A model generated the notes under the pieces. That model had not been told where the DNA came from. It did no database searches and saw nothing but the letters and a program-made list of their open reading frames with translations. 64,000 nucleotides of DNA from an uncultured Lachnospiraceae bacterium (lineage in GTDB: Bacteria > Bacillota > Clostridia > Lachnospirales > Lachnospiraceae), in assembly GCA_910578345.1 (NCBI GenBank), contig CAJTRA010000008.1:73766-137765 (forward strand). Reading direction: 5' to 3'. The translations under genes were made by a program, and so were the position numbers. Below, piece after piece: positions 26,529 through 36,504 of the stretch (its first letter is position 1; every line of letters starts with the position of its first letter).

Positions 26529-26927
26529 ATGTTTATCGAAATAGATTTTAACAGTGACGAAGCAATCTATATGCAGCTAAGAAATCAGATCATTCTGGGC
26601 ATTGCCACTTCCCGTTTCCAGGAAGGCGACATGCTCCCTTCTGTCAGGCAGATGGCCGATACGATTGGGATCAATATGCATACAGTTAACAAGGCGTATA
26701 CGGTCTTGAAACAGGAAGGGTATGTCAAAGTGGATCGGAGAAAAGGAGCCATCATCGCGATTGACATCGACAGGATGCAGGCGCTTGAGGAGATCCGTAG
26801 GGAATTGCAGGTGACGCTGGCCAAGGCAAGTTGTAAGAATATTTCCAGACAGGAAGTGCATGCTCTTATAGATGAGATCTATGAAGAGTATGGCGACGGT
26901 GCGGGAAATGGTTCCGGGCCATATTAG
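26529..26927 (+). CDS. GntR family regulator, YtrA type
   Basis: A 132-residue regulator with an N-terminal winged helix (DEAIYMQLRNQIILGIATSR, then MLPSVRQMADTIGINMHTVN) and a short C-terminal helical tail, which is the YtrA subfamily layout. Members usually repress an adjacent ABC transporter; here the neighbours are an SH3 protein and clpC, so the target is unclear. TAAGG lies close to the ATG. It precedes clpC by about 80 bases on the same strand. Confidence 0.88.
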   Translation: MFIEIDFNSDEAIYMQLRNQIILGIATSRFQEGDMLPSVRQMADTIGINMHTVNKAYTVLKQEGYVKVDRRKGAIIAIDIDRMQALEEIRRELQVTLAKASCKNISRQEVHALIDEIYEEYGDGAGNGSGPY

Positions 26928-27009
26928 AGAGGGATTTCTGGGAAATATTAGCCTGTGTATGGTAGGGATCTGAAGGATCACAGAGTATGGAGAAAGGAAT
27001 GGATGATTG

Positions 27010-29454
27010 ATGCAGCCACAGTTTACAGACAAGGCAAAAGCAGCGCTGTTGTTAGCTGAGAGAGCCGCTAAGAGCCTGCGGCAGAGTTATGTGGGAAGCG
27101 AGCATATTTTGATCGGTCTGCTTCGCGAGAATACGGGGGTTGCGGCCACCGTGCTACTAAATAACGGCGTGGATGTTGTGCAGCTTAAAGAGATGATCAA
27201 GGATCTGATCGCGCCGGAAAGTTCTATTCTCCTTGCGGAGAAGGATGGATATTCTCCGCGGGCGGAGAGCATTTTGGAGGAAGCGCACAGGCAGGCAGAA
27301 CGGTTTCACAGCGATAAGACCGGGACGGAACATATTTTGCTGGCGCTATTGAAGGAAGGAGAGAACGTAGCGGTCAGACTGCTTAACACGATGGGGATTT
27401 CTATCCAGAAGCTGTATGTGGATGTCCTGGTAGCGATGGGAGAGGACGGCGCGTTATATAAGGAAGACCTGGGCAGAAAACAGGGAAGGAAGAAGGGCGG
27501 CGCCTCCACCCTGGAGCAGTACAGCCGGGATCTGACGGCGCTGGCGAGAGAGGGAAAGTTAGATCCGGTGATCGGCAGAGAAGATGAGATCACGCGAGTG
27601 GTTCAGATTTTAAGCCGCAGGACGAAGAATAATCCCTGTCTGATCGGAGAGCCGGGGGTAGGAAAGACGGCGGTGGTAGAGGGACTGGCCTCCAGGATTG
27701 TAACGGGAGACGTGCCTTTTACAGTACAGAATAAACGTGTACTGACACTGGATCTCTCTGGTATGGTAGCGGGCAGTAAGTACCGGGGAGAGTTTGAGGA
27801 GAGGATCAAGAAAGTAATCCGGGAAGTGATTGAGGATGGGGATATCGTTCTCTTCTTAGATGAGATGCATACGATTATCGGCGCGGGCGGCGCGGAGGGG
27901 GCCATAGATGCTTCCAATATTTTAAAACCGTCGCTTGCCAGGGGTGAGATCCAGTTGATCGGTGCAACTACCATATCGGAATATCGGAAATACGTGGAGA
28001 GAGATGCGGCGCTGGAGAGAAGATTCCAGCCGGTCACAGTGGAGGAACCCACGGTGGAGGAGGCAGAGAACATTCTCCGCGGTATCGCACATAAATATGA
28101 GGAGCATCATAGAGTTACGATCAAACCGGAGGCTCTCAGCGCTGCGGTGGCGCTGTCCAACCGTTATATCAATGACAGAAATCTGCCGGATAAGGCGATC
28201 GATCTGATTGATGAGGCAGCGGCGGCGGTACGTCTGAAAGTAACCGGCCCGCCGGACAAACTGAAAGCGTTGGCAGAGGAGATTAAGAAGATCGATCTGC
28301 AGATTGAGCGTTCGATCCGTATGGAAGCGTTTACCCAGGCGGCAGAACTTAAGAAGAAACAGAGTGAATGTATTAAGAAATATGACCGTATGGTAAAACG
28401 TATGGAGCGGGAGGAGGAGAAACGCAGTTACGTGGTCGGGGAGAATGAGATCGCGGAAGTTGTGTCTCTGTGGACGAAAATTCCGGTAAAGAAGCTGGCG
28501 GAGAAGGAGAGTGAACGCCTGTTAAAGCTGGAGTCGATCCTGCATAAACGCGTGATCGGGCAGGAAGAAGCCGTGACTGCTGTGGCGAAAGCGATGCGCA
28601 GAGGCAGGGTTGGGCTGCAGGATCCTAACCGGCCGATTGGATCCTTCCTGTTTCTTGGCCCAACCGGTGTAGGAAAGACCGAGCTGAGCAAAGCGCTTGC
28701 GGAGGCAATGTTTGGGTCTGAGAATGCGTTGATTCGGGTAGACATGTCAGAGTATATGGAGGGTCATTCTGTCTCTAAGATGATCGGTTCTCCGCCAGGT
28801 TATGTGGGGTTCGAGGAAGGCGGGCAGTTGTCTGAGAAGATACGCCGCAATCCCTACTCTGTTGTGTTGTTTGATGAGATTGAGAAAGCGCACCCGGATG
28901 TGTTCAATGTATTGCTTCAGGTGCTTGACGACGGACACATCACAGATTCGAAGGGCAGGAAGGTGAGCTTCAAGAATACGATCCTGATTATGACTTCCAA
29001 TGCGGGGGCGCAGAGGATCATTGATCCGAAGAATCTGGGCTTTGGCACTCAGCAGACGAAGCAGCAGGATTATGATAAGATGAAATCCAATGTGATGGAA
29101 GAAGTCAAACGACTCTTCAAACCGGAGTTTATCAACCGGATCGATGAGATCATGGTATTCCATCCACTCAACAAAGATGATATGAAGAAGATCATCACAC
29201 TGCTGTCAGGCAGCTTGATCAGACGCTGCAGGGAGCAGATGGATATCGATCTGACGATCACACCGGCGGTGAAAGACTGGCTGATCGAGAAACATATCGA
29301 TACGAAGATGGGAGCCAGGCCCATGAAGAGGGCTATCCAGTCGGAGATTGAGGATGCGCTGGCGGAGGAGATTCTGTCGGGGCGGGTCAAGAGCGGAGAC
29401 CAGGTGTCGGCGGGACTGAAGAACAAGAAAATCATATTTACGGTCAAAGGATAA
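27010..29454 (+). CDS. clpC: ATP-dependent Clp protease ATPase subunit ClpC
   Basis: An 814-residue Hsp100 unfoldase. Layout: two N-terminal Clp repeats (residues 1-145), AAA domain 1 with Walker A GEPGVGKTA, a middle region with a UVR-like segment (FTQAAELKKKQSECIKKYD), AAA domain 2 with Walker A GPTGVGKTE, and a ClpB-type C-terminal domain. It feeds substrates to ClpP. ATG 27010 is preferred to the adjacent TTG 27007. In Bacillus clpC follows ctsR-mcsA-mcsB; these are absent here and a GntR gene is in their place. Confidence 0.95.
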   Translation: MQPQFTDKAKAALLLAERAAKSLRQSYVGSEHILIGLLRENTGVAATVLLNNGVDVVQLKEMIKDLIAPESSILLAEKDGYSPRAESILEEAHRQAERFHSDKTGTEHILLALLKEGENVAVRLLNTMGISIQKLYVDVLVAMGEDGALYKEDLGRKQGRKKGGASTLEQYSRDLTALAREGKLDPVIGREDEITRVVQILSRRTKNNPCLIGEPGVGKTAVVEGLASRIVTGDVPFTVQNKRVLTLDLSGMVAGSKYRGEFEERIKKVIREVIEDGDIVLFLDEMHTIIGAGGAEGAIDASNILKPSLARGEIQLIGATTISEYRKYVERDAALERRFQPVTVEEPTVEEAENILRGIAHKYEEHHRVTIKPEALSAAVALSNRYINDRNLPDKAIDLIDEAAAAVRLKVTGPPDKLKALAEEIKKIDLQIERSIRMEAFTQAAELKKKQSECIKKYDRMVKRMEREEEKRSYVVGENEIAEVVSLWTKIPVKKLAEKESERLLKLESILHKRVIGQEEAVTAVAKAMRRGRVGLQDPNRPIGSFLFLGPTGVGKTELSKALAEAMFGSENALIRVDMSEYMEGHSVSKMIGSPPGYVGFEEGGQLSEKIRRNPYSVVLFDEIEKAHPDVFNVLLQVLDDGHITDSKGRKVSFKNTILIMTSNAGAQRIIDPKNLGFGTQQTKQQDYDKMKSNVMEEVKRLFKPEFINRIDEIMVFHPLNKDDMKKIITLLSGSLIRRCREQMDIDLTITPAVKDWLIEKHIDTKMGARPMKRAIQSEIEDALAEEILSGRVKSGDQVSAGLKNKKIIFTVKG

Positions 29455-29538
29455 GGCATCAGTGGAAAAGGGCGCCGGAGAATATGCAAAGGCAACCGAA
29501 CCACATAATATAAGAGTAAAGAGCAGGAGGAAAATACA

Positions 29539-29949
29539 ATGGCTGTAGTAGAAGAATTATTGCGTACAGAGGCAAACGGCGCCATCAGTTTTGGCAATTA
29601 TAAACTGGAGGCTAAGGCAAAGGTGGAAGATTATGAGCATGGCGGAGACCTGTATAAAGTAAAGACCTACAGGAAACTGACCAAATTAGAGAAGAATGGG
29701 ATGTTTGCTTATGAGTCCGACCCTGGCACAAGCGTACTGCAGTTTGCGGAGACAGAAAGCGGCGTCAGCTTCCTCGTGGAGGGCGATTCCGACGTCCAGA
29801 TTACCGTAGGGCTTGAAGAAGACACGGAGTACAATGTCAAGATCGGCGATACCGATATCGGCAAGATGAAAACGAATTTAAGCGGGAAACTGAGTATCAG
29901 TGTAGAGTTGGAGAATGCCGGTGAAGTAGCGGTCGAGATGGTAAAATAA
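29539..29949 (+). CDS. Conserved small protein between clpC and radA
   Basis: A 136-residue acidic protein with an alternating beta pattern (ISFGNYKLEAKAKVEDY, VQITVGLEEDTEYNVKIG) and no signal or membrane segment. Similar proteins at this place in Lachnospiraceae are often labelled endosialidase, a name I see no support for. A strong AGGAGG precedes the ATG. It ends 2 bases before radA, so the two are probably translationally coupled. Function unknown. Confidence 0.75.
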   Translation: MAVVEELLRTEANGAISFGNYKLEAKAKVEDYEHGGDLYKVKTYRKLTKLEKNGMFAYESDPGTSVLQFAETESGVSFLVEGDSDVQITVGLEEDTEYNVKIGDTDIGKMKTNLSGKLSISVELENAGEVAVEMVK

Positions 29950-29951
29950 GA

Positions 29952-31316
29952 ATGGCGAAAGGAAAAGCGGCAACGGTATTCTATTGCCAGAATTGTGGTT
30001 ATGAATCTTCCAAGTGGATGGGACAGTGTCCAGGATGCAGGGAGTGGAATACAATGGTGGAGGAGAAGCAGTCTGTTTCTGTGCGCGGCGGCCGTGGCGT
30101 GGTCAGAACGGAAGCGACAAGACCCTCCAGCTTATCAGAGGTCAGCATAGAGGAAGAAAGCCGTATGCTGACCCATATAGGAGAATTGGACAGAGTGCTG
30201 GGCGGCGGTATCGTGCCCGGCTCTTTGACGTTGGTCGGCGGAGATCCGGGCATTGGCAAGTCTACGCTACTGTTGCAGGTGTGCCGGAATCTGGCGGCGG
30301 ACGGACGCAAAGTACTGTATATATCCGGAGAAGAATCTCTGCGGCAGATCAAGATTCGGGCGAACCGCCTGGGAGAGTTTTCAGATAATCTGCAGTTATT
30401 GTGTGAGACTGGACTTGCGGTTGTAGAGCAGACAATCCGCAGTGTCATGCCTGACGTTACGATCATTGACTCCATACAGACCATGTATGATGAAGAAGTC
30501 TCTTCTGCGCCGGGCAGCGTATCACAGGTGCGGGAGGCAACGAACGTTCTGTTACAGTTGGCCAAGGGTCTGACGGTTTCGGTCTTTATCGTGGGACATG
30601 TGACGAAGGAAGGAACGGTGGCCGGACCGAGAGTCCTGGAGCATATGGTGGACACGGTGCTGTATTTCGAGGGAGACAGACACGCCTCTTACCGGATCCT
30701 GCGCGGCGTCAAGAACCGGTTTGGCTCTACGAATGAGATCGGCGTATTTGAGATGAAGGAGGAGGGATTGATCGAAGTCAGGAATCCTTCCGAATATATG
30801 CTGAGCGGGAAACCGGAGGGCGCCAGCGGATCGGTGGTATCCTGTTCTATGGAAGGAACCCGGCCGATCCTGCTGGAGATTCAGGCACTGGTTTGCCACA
30901 GCAATTTTGGCATTCCGCGGCGGCAGGCGATCGGCACGGACTTTAACAGAGTTAATCTGTTGATGGCGGTTCTGGAAAAGAGACTGCATCTGCAGATGTC
31001 AGACTGCGACGCCTATGTGAATCTGGCGGGCGGTATGCGGATCGTAGAGCCGGCGATCGACTTAGGGATCGCCATGGCAGTGGTGTCCAGCTTCAAGAAC
31101 CGGGCGATAGACGATAAGACGATTGCGTTTGGGGAGATTGGACTGAGCGGAGAGGTGCGGGGCGTATCCATGGTGGAACAGAGAGTGGCAGAGGCCGCCA
31201 AACTGGGGTTTACGACATGTGTCATACCGGAAGTCAACAGAAGCTATTTAAAGCCTATAGAGGGGATCAGGCTGATTGGGGTGCGGACTGTGCGGGATGC
31301 GGTGGATCTTATCTGA
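29952..31316 (+). CDS. radA: DNA repair protein RadA (Sms)
   Basis: A 454-residue RecA-like branch-migration ATPase used in recombinational repair. It has the N-terminal zinc finger C12-C15-C26-C29, Walker A GGDPGIGKST, the RadA-specific KNRFGSTNEIGVF motif, and a C-terminal Lon-protease-like domain (AGGMRIVEPAIDLGIAMAVV). Start and length are normal. It follows the small clpC-radA spacer gene by 2 bases, forming a clpC-x-radA unit. Confidence 0.96.
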   Translation: MAKGKAATVFYCQNCGYESSKWMGQCPGCREWNTMVEEKQSVSVRGGRGVVRTEATRPSSLSEVSIEEESRMLTHIGELDRVLGGGIVPGSLTLVGGDPGIGKSTLLLQVCRNLAADGRKVLYISGEESLRQIKIRANRLGEFSDNLQLLCETGLAVVEQTIRSVMPDVTIIDSIQTMYDEEVSSAPGSVSQVREATNVLLQLAKGLTVSVFIVGHVTKEGTVAGPRVLEHMVDTVLYFEGDRHASYRILRGVKNRFGSTNEIGVFEMKEEGLIEVRNPSEYMLSGKPEGASGSVVSCSMEGTRPILLEIQALVCHSNFGIPRRQAIGTDFNRVNLLMAVLEKRLHLQMSDCDAYVNLAGGMRIVEPAIDLGIAMAVVSSFKNRAIDDKTIAFGEIGLSGEVRGVSMVEQRVAEAAKLGFTTCVIPEVNRSYLKPIEGIRLIGVRTVRDAVDLI

Positions 31317-31548
31317 GACAGTGCGTTATTCTTTCTATCTTTTTGTGCATATATGACGAAAATGTAACAAATTTTTAAGCAAAATTTACATTTTACATTT
31401 TATATATATTCAAAGTTGTATTTTTGTGGTAGGATAGGGAAGATGTAGGCATACTAAACAGGAATAGTTTTATACTTCATATCAAAAGTCAGGGTGCAGA
31501 CCGTAAGTGGATAAGGCCGCCTTGAGTTTGGACAAGGGAGTCATTTTT

Positions 31549-32718
31549 ATGGACAAGCGGATACAGGATTCTCAGGATCAGGCAGCAGAACAGAATCCAG
31601 CAGAGAACGGGCAGGATACCTATGATCAGGCAGCAGAGAAGCAGACAGGGAAAGGAAGCGGAAAGAGAAGCCAGCGGCTGAGGAATATTCCGCTGTTGAT
31701 CGTGGAGATCTGTGTTTTGCTGATTGCAATCGGTGTTATGTATGTTGTGGTAACGACGACCGATGAGGTGGAGCGCAAGGAGATTAACCAGGAGCAGATC
31801 ATCATCAATGAAGAAGTGAAAGAGACGCAGAAGGAAGAGGTCGAGAAGAAAGTCTCTAAGGGATACCGTAATATCGCACTCTTTGGTGTGGATGCCAGAG
31901 ATGGAGAATTAGGCAGAGGAACCAGGAGCGATACGATTATCATAGCCAGTATCAATCAGGATACACAGGAGATCAAATTGGTCTCTGTTTTCCGGGATAC
32001 CTATCTGAACCTTGGGAACGATTCCTATAACAAATGCAATGCAGCCTATGCGCAGGGCGGACCAGAGCAGGCAATCAATATGCTCAACACGAATCTTGAT
32101 CTGGATATCACCGATTACGTGACGGTTGGTTTCGGCGGGTTAATTGACTCGGTAGATGCGCTGGGCGGCATAGAGATGGAAGTGACGGATGCCGAGATCT
32201 CCCATTTGAATAATTACCAGTTGACGATGTCGGAAGAGCTGGGCGTCGATTACATTCCGGTGAAGCGCAGCGGCAAGCAGCTTTTAAATGGAATGCAGGC
32301 GACGGCATACTGCCGGATCCGCTATACGAAAGGCGACGATTTCAGACGTGCTGAGCGTCAGAGAGATGTGCTGACAGCGATGATGGAGAAAGCGAAAGAG
32401 GCATCGGCCAGTTCTCTGCGGCAGATGGTCATTGCCATCCTGCCAGAGGTGGAGACATCGCTGAACGTCAACGAGATCATAAGCGTGCTGGGCAGTGTGG
32501 CGGGTTATAATATCGTGGCCAGCGATGGGTTCCCATTTGAAGAGAACCGGACAGGCGCTACTGTCGGCAGCAAGGGAAGCTGTGTCATCCCAGATGATTT
32601 GGAAGAAAATGTTATTGCGCTGCATAAGCTGTTATATCCGGAGACAGATTATAAACCATCCAGGCAGGTGCTCAGTATCAGTGGAGAGATTGATGCATTA
32701 ACGCTGGAGTATCGATAG
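31549..32718 (+). CDS. LytR-CpsA-Psr family cell-wall ligase
   Basis: A 389-residue membrane-anchored protein. A Gln/Glu-rich cytosolic start is followed by one membrane helix (IPLLIVEICVLLIAIGVMYVV) and an extracellular LCP domain with conserved Arg/Asp motifs: RGTRSDTIIIAS, SVFRDTYLNL and CRIRYTKGDDFRRAERQRDV. LCP proteins transfer teichoic acid or other polymers from lipid carriers to peptidoglycan. AGGGAG (about 8 bases upstream) supports ATG 31549. A 190-base AT-rich region without clear promoter boxes precedes it. Confidence 0.9.
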   Translation: MDKRIQDSQDQAAEQNPAENGQDTYDQAAEKQTGKGSGKRSQRLRNIPLLIVEICVLLIAIGVMYVVVTTTDEVERKEINQEQIIINEEVKETQKEEVEKKVSKGYRNIALFGVDARDGELGRGTRSDTIIIASINQDTQEIKLVSVFRDTYLNLGNDSYNKCNAAYAQGGPEQAINMLNTNLDLDITDYVTVGFGGLIDSVDALGGIEMEVTDAEISHLNNYQLTMSEELGVDYIPVKRSGKQLLNGMQATAYCRIRYTKGDDFRRAERQRDVLTAMMEKAKEASASSLRQMVIAILPEVETSLNVNEIISVLGSVAGYNIVASDGFPFEENRTGATVGSKGSCVIPDDLEENVIALHKLLYPETDYKPSRQVLSISGEIDALTLEYR

Positions 32719-32800
32719 ATATGGTTAACGACATTGGCAATGGAAATTTGTTATGGCGTTTACGACAAATGCAATAGGATGAAACACATAGAGAGAAGAC

Positions 32801-32848
32801 GACATTCACCCGCATATGATCTGCATAGATCATGCGGGTGAAAATGTC
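32801..32848 (+). promoter_or_regulatory. Long hairpin upstream of ABC exporter operon
   Basis: The arms 32801-32821 and 32828-32848 pair almost fully (GACATT, CACCCGCAT and GATC segments with two 2-base bulges) around a 6-base loop. It ends 32 bases before the ABC exporter start. It may be an operator, an mRNA structure or the terminator of the LCP gene (CTTTTCT follows). Confidence 0.6.
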
Positions 32849-32879
32849 CGCTTTTCTAATGACTGTATGGGGGTTGAGA

Positions 32880-34694
32880 ATGAAGAAACTACTCATTTAC
32901 TTAAAAGATTATAAAAAGGAGACGGTCTTAGCGCCTCTTTTTAAAATGCTGGAAGCGACGTTTGAGCTGTTCGTGCCGCTTGTCATGGCGGCGGTCATAG
33001 ACCAGGGAATCGGCGGGAGTAATGCATCTTATGTGCTGCGCATGGGAGGCGTGCTGATTCTGTTGGGACTGATAGGGCTGGTCTGCTCGATTACCGCACA
33101 GTATTTTGCGGCGAAAGCGGCGGTCGGATTTTCCACGAAACTGAAACATGCCCTTTTTTCCCATATCCAGGGACTGTCTTTTACGGAGATCGATACGCTG
33201 GGTACGGCGACTATGATCACCCGTATGACTTCCGACGTGAACCAGGTGCAGAATGGCGTGAACATGGTGTTGCGTTTGTTCCTGCGGTCGCCTTTTATCG
33301 TGTTCGGCGCTATGATCATGGCGTTTACGATCGATGTGAAAGCAGCGTTTATCTTTGTGGTGACGATTCCGCTTCTCTCCGTGGTCGTATTTGGGATCAT
33401 GATGTGGACCATGCCTCTGTACAAGAAAGTGCAGGCGGGTTTAGACAGCGTGCTTGGAGCGACAAGAGAAAATCTTACGGGAGCCAGAGTGATTCGTGCT
33501 TTCAATAAAGAGCAGGAAGAGATCGATGCCTTTGAGGCAAAGAACAGCGCGCTGGCGCATATGCAGTTATTTGTAGGCAAGATCTCCGCACTGACCAACC
33601 CCGTGACATATATTATCATCAATGCGGCGACCATTGTGCTTCTCTATACCGGTGCGGTACGGGTTGATGAAGGGACGATTACCCAGGGGCAGGTGGTGGC
33701 GCTGGTCAATTATATGTCACAGATCCTGGTGGAATTGGTGAAATTGGCAAACCTGATTATTACGATCACTAAGGCGCTTGCCTGTGCGAACCGCATCCAG
33801 AGTGTGTTCGAGATCGAGTCCAGCATGGTATGGGAACAGAAGCTGTCAGGAGCGGCTATAAATGCGGAGGCAAAACAGCCGGAAGGATCTGTCGAGGGAC
33901 AGAGAGTGGATACAGGCGCAGGCGGTCATGATGTACCGGACGGACCGCAGCCATATGATCAGATTGTTTTTGACCATGTATGCCTGACCTATGCGGGCGC
34001 CGGGGCAGAATCTTTGACGGATATTGATTTTCGGGTGAAAAAGGGTCAGACGGTCGGCATTATCGGCGGCACCGGTTCCGGAAAGTCTTCTCTGGTCAGC
34101 ATGATACCGCGTTTCTACGATGCCACGAAGGGGCATGTCCTGATCAATGGAAAAGACGTGCGCGAGTATGGGATGGAAGAACTGCGGCAGATGATCGGAA
34201 TCGTTCCGCAGAAAGCAGTGCTTTTCCAGGGAACGATCCGTGAGAACATGCAGTGGGGAAAGAATGACGCCACGGACGAACAGATCTGGCAGGCAGTCGA
34301 GACGGCGCAGGCAAGAGAGTTCGTGGAGAAGAAAGATGGGAAGCTGGACGCCGTCATTGCGCAGGCCGGCAGAAATCTGTCCGGCGGCCAGAGGCAGCGT
34401 CTGACCATAGCCCGTGCGCTGGTTGGGAAGCCGCAGATCCTGATCTTAGACGACAGTGCGTCTGCCTTAGATTATGCGACGGATGCGGCGCTGCGGCAGG
34501 CGATCCATACGATGGAAGGGGATATGACAGTCTTTATCGTGTCACAGAGAGCTTCTTCGATCCAACATGCTGACCAGATCATTGTTTTAGACGATGGGGA
34601 GATGGCGGCAATCGGGACACATGCTGAACTATTGGAGCATTGTGAGGTTTATCAGGAGATTTATTATTCTCAGTATCCGAAGAACAAGTCATGA
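32880..34694 (+). CDS. ABC exporter half-transporter, subunit A (degenerate ATPase site)
   Basis: A 604-residue type IV ABC exporter with an N-terminal six-helix domain and a C-terminal ATPase. It has Walker A GGTGSGKSS, signature LSGGQRQRL and Walker B LILDDSASALD. The Asp in place of the catalytic Glu after Walker B is typical of the degenerate site in heterodimeric exporters. An insert of about 45 residues rich in Gly, Glu and Gln lies between the two domains. ATG 32880 is preferred to upstream 32832. Subunit B follows after 33 bases. Confidence 0.93.
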   Translation: MKKLLIYLKDYKKETVLAPLFKMLEATFELFVPLVMAAVIDQGIGGSNASYVLRMGGVLILLGLIGLVCSITAQYFAAKAAVGFSTKLKHALFSHIQGLSFTEIDTLGTATMITRMTSDVNQVQNGVNMVLRLFLRSPFIVFGAMIMAFTIDVKAAFIFVVTIPLLSVVVFGIMMWTMPLYKKVQAGLDSVLGATRENLTGARVIRAFNKEQEEIDAFEAKNSALAHMQLFVGKISALTNPVTYIIINAATIVLLYTGAVRVDEGTITQGQVVALVNYMSQILVELVKLANLIITITKALACANRIQSVFEIESSMVWEQKLSGAAINAEAKQPEGSVEGQRVDTGAGGHDVPDGPQPYDQIVFDHVCLTYAGAGAESLTDIDFRVKKGQTVGIIGGTGSGKSSLVSMIPRFYDATKGHVLINGKDVREYGMEELRQMIGIVPQKAVLFQGTIRENMQWGKNDATDEQIWQAVETAQAREFVEKKDGKLDAVIAQAGRNLSGGQRQRLTIARALVGKPQILILDDSASALDYATDAALRQAIHTMEGDMTVFIVSQRASSIQHADQIIVLDDGEMAAIGTHAELLEHCEVYQEIYYSQYPKNKS

Positions 34695-34727
34695 ACAATT
34701 TGGGGTAGAAGGGAGCAGGATAGAGAG

Positions 34728-36494
34728 ATGGCGAGAACAAGAAAGAGCGGCGGCCAGAGGGGAACGCTGCGAAAGGTACTGCGTTATATTAGAAAATACT
34801 GGCTTTATCTGGCGTTGTCGATCATTATGGCGGCGGTCACAGTGACGCTGACGCTGTATCTTCCGATTCTGACCGGAAGAGTAATCGATCTGATCCTTGA
34901 TCGGGGACATGTGGATTTCGACGGCGTGTTTGCTATTCTGAGGCAGATGGCAGTGGTGATTGTGATCACGGCGGCCGCACAGTGGATCATGAATATCTGT
35001 AACAATAAGATGACTTACCGGATTGTGCAGGATATCCGGGACGAGGCGTTTAAACGGATCGAGATCCTGCCGCTTAAATATATCGACGGGCATTCTTATG
35101 GTGAAGTCGTCAGTCGGGTGATCGCAGATGTGGACCAGTTTGCAGACGGACTCTTGATGGGATTCACGCAGTTTTTCACGGGCGTTATCACGATCTTAGG
35201 AACACTGGGTTTTATGGTAAGCGTGAATGTCGGGATTACGGGAGTGGTCGTACTGATCACGCCGCTGTCCTTCCTGGTGGCTGCCTTTATCGCCAGAAAA
35301 ACCTTTGTCATGTTCAGGGCGCAGTCGGAGACAAGAGGAGAACAGACGGCGCTGATTGAGGAAATGATCGGAAACCAGAAGGTAGTTCAGGCTTTTTCTC
35401 ATGAGGACGAGGCGCTTTGTGAGTTTGATGAGATCAATGGAAGACTGGAACGCTGTTCCCTGAAAGCAATCTTCTATTCTTCGATCACCAATCCTTCCAC
35501 AAGATTTGTCAACAATCTGGTTTATGCGGGTGTAGCAGTGACAGGCGCAGTGTTTGCAATCCGCGGCGGTATCAGCGTAGGACAGTTGTCCTGTTTCCTG
35601 AGTTATGCGAACCAGTATACAAAGCCTTTTAACGAGATTTCGGGGGTGGTGACGGAACTGCAGAATGCGCTTGCCTGTGCGGCCAGGATCTTTGCCCTGA
35701 TCGAGGAGGAGCCTCAGATACCGGACAGGGAGAATGCAGTCACGCTGGGAGAGGTAGAGGGCAGGATCACACTGGAACATGTGGATTTCTCCTATGTGCC
35801 GGATAAGCAGTTGATCACGGATTTTAACCTGGCGGTGCAGCCGGGACAGCGGGTGGCGATCGTAGGTCCTACAGGCTGTGGCAAGACGACGGTCATCAAT
35901 CTGTTGATGCGCTTCTATGATGTACAGTCAGGAAGTATCCGGGTGGAGGGACAGGATATCCGCGATGTGACCAGGAGCAGCCTGCGCGCAAATTATGGCA
36001 TGGTGCTGCAGGAGACATGGTTAAAGGCAGGAACGGTCAGAGAGAATATCATTATGGGTAAGCCGGAGGCGACCGAGGAGGAGATTATCCTGGCGGCTAA
36101 GGCGTCTCACGCTCACAGTTTTATTAAGAGACTGCCGGATGGATATGACACGGTGATTGCTGAAGATGGCGGAAATCTTTCGCAAGGACAGAAGCAGCTT
36201 TTGTGTATCACGAGGGTGATGTTGTGTCTGCCGCCGATGTTGATCTTAGATGAGGCGACTTCTTCGATTGATACGAGAACGGAGATCAGAATCCAGAAAG
36301 CTTTTGCAGCCATGATGGAAGGGCGGACCAGCTTTATCGTGGCCCACAGATTATCTACGATTCGGGAGGCAGATGTGATCTTAGTCATGAAAGATGGCAA
36401 TATCGTCGAGCAAGGAGATCACGAGACGCTCCTTGCACAGAACGGGTTCTATGCGACATTGTACAACAGCCAGTTTGTGGGGTACAGCGCATAA
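34728..36494 (+). CDS. ABC exporter half-transporter, subunit B
   Basis: A 588-residue partner of the preceding gene. It has six membrane helices, then Walker A GPTGCGKTT, a variant signature LSQGQKQLL, and the canonical Walker B LILDEATSSID with catalytic Glu. One degenerate and one normal subunit form heterodimers such as TM287/288 and BmrCD that export drugs or peptides. AGGGAGCAGG lies 12 bases upstream. The substrate is not predictable. Confidence 0.93.
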   Translation: MARTRKSGGQRGTLRKVLRYIRKYWLYLALSIIMAAVTVTLTLYLPILTGRVIDLILDRGHVDFDGVFAILRQMAVVIVITAAAQWIMNICNNKMTYRIVQDIRDEAFKRIEILPLKYIDGHSYGEVVSRVIADVDQFADGLLMGFTQFFTGVITILGTLGFMVSVNVGITGVVVLITPLSFLVAAFIARKTFVMFRAQSETRGEQTALIEEMIGNQKVVQAFSHEDEALCEFDEINGRLERCSLKAIFYSSITNPSTRFVNNLVYAGVAVTGAVFAIRGGISVGQLSCFLSYANQYTKPFNEISGVVTELQNALACAARIFALIEEEPQIPDRENAVTLGEVEGRITLEHVDFSYVPDKQLITDFNLAVQPGQRVAIVGPTGCGKTTVINLLMRFYDVQSGSIRVEGQDIRDVTRSSLRANYGMVLQETWLKAGTVRENIIMGKPEATEEEIILAAKASHAHSFIKRLPDGYDTVIAEDGGNLSQGQKQLLCITRVMLCLPPMLILDEATSSIDTRTEIRIQKAFAAMMEGRTSFIVAHRLSTIREADVILVMKDGNIVEQGDHETLLAQNGFYATLYNSQFVGYSA

Positions 36495-36504
36495 TACCTT
36501 CCTC

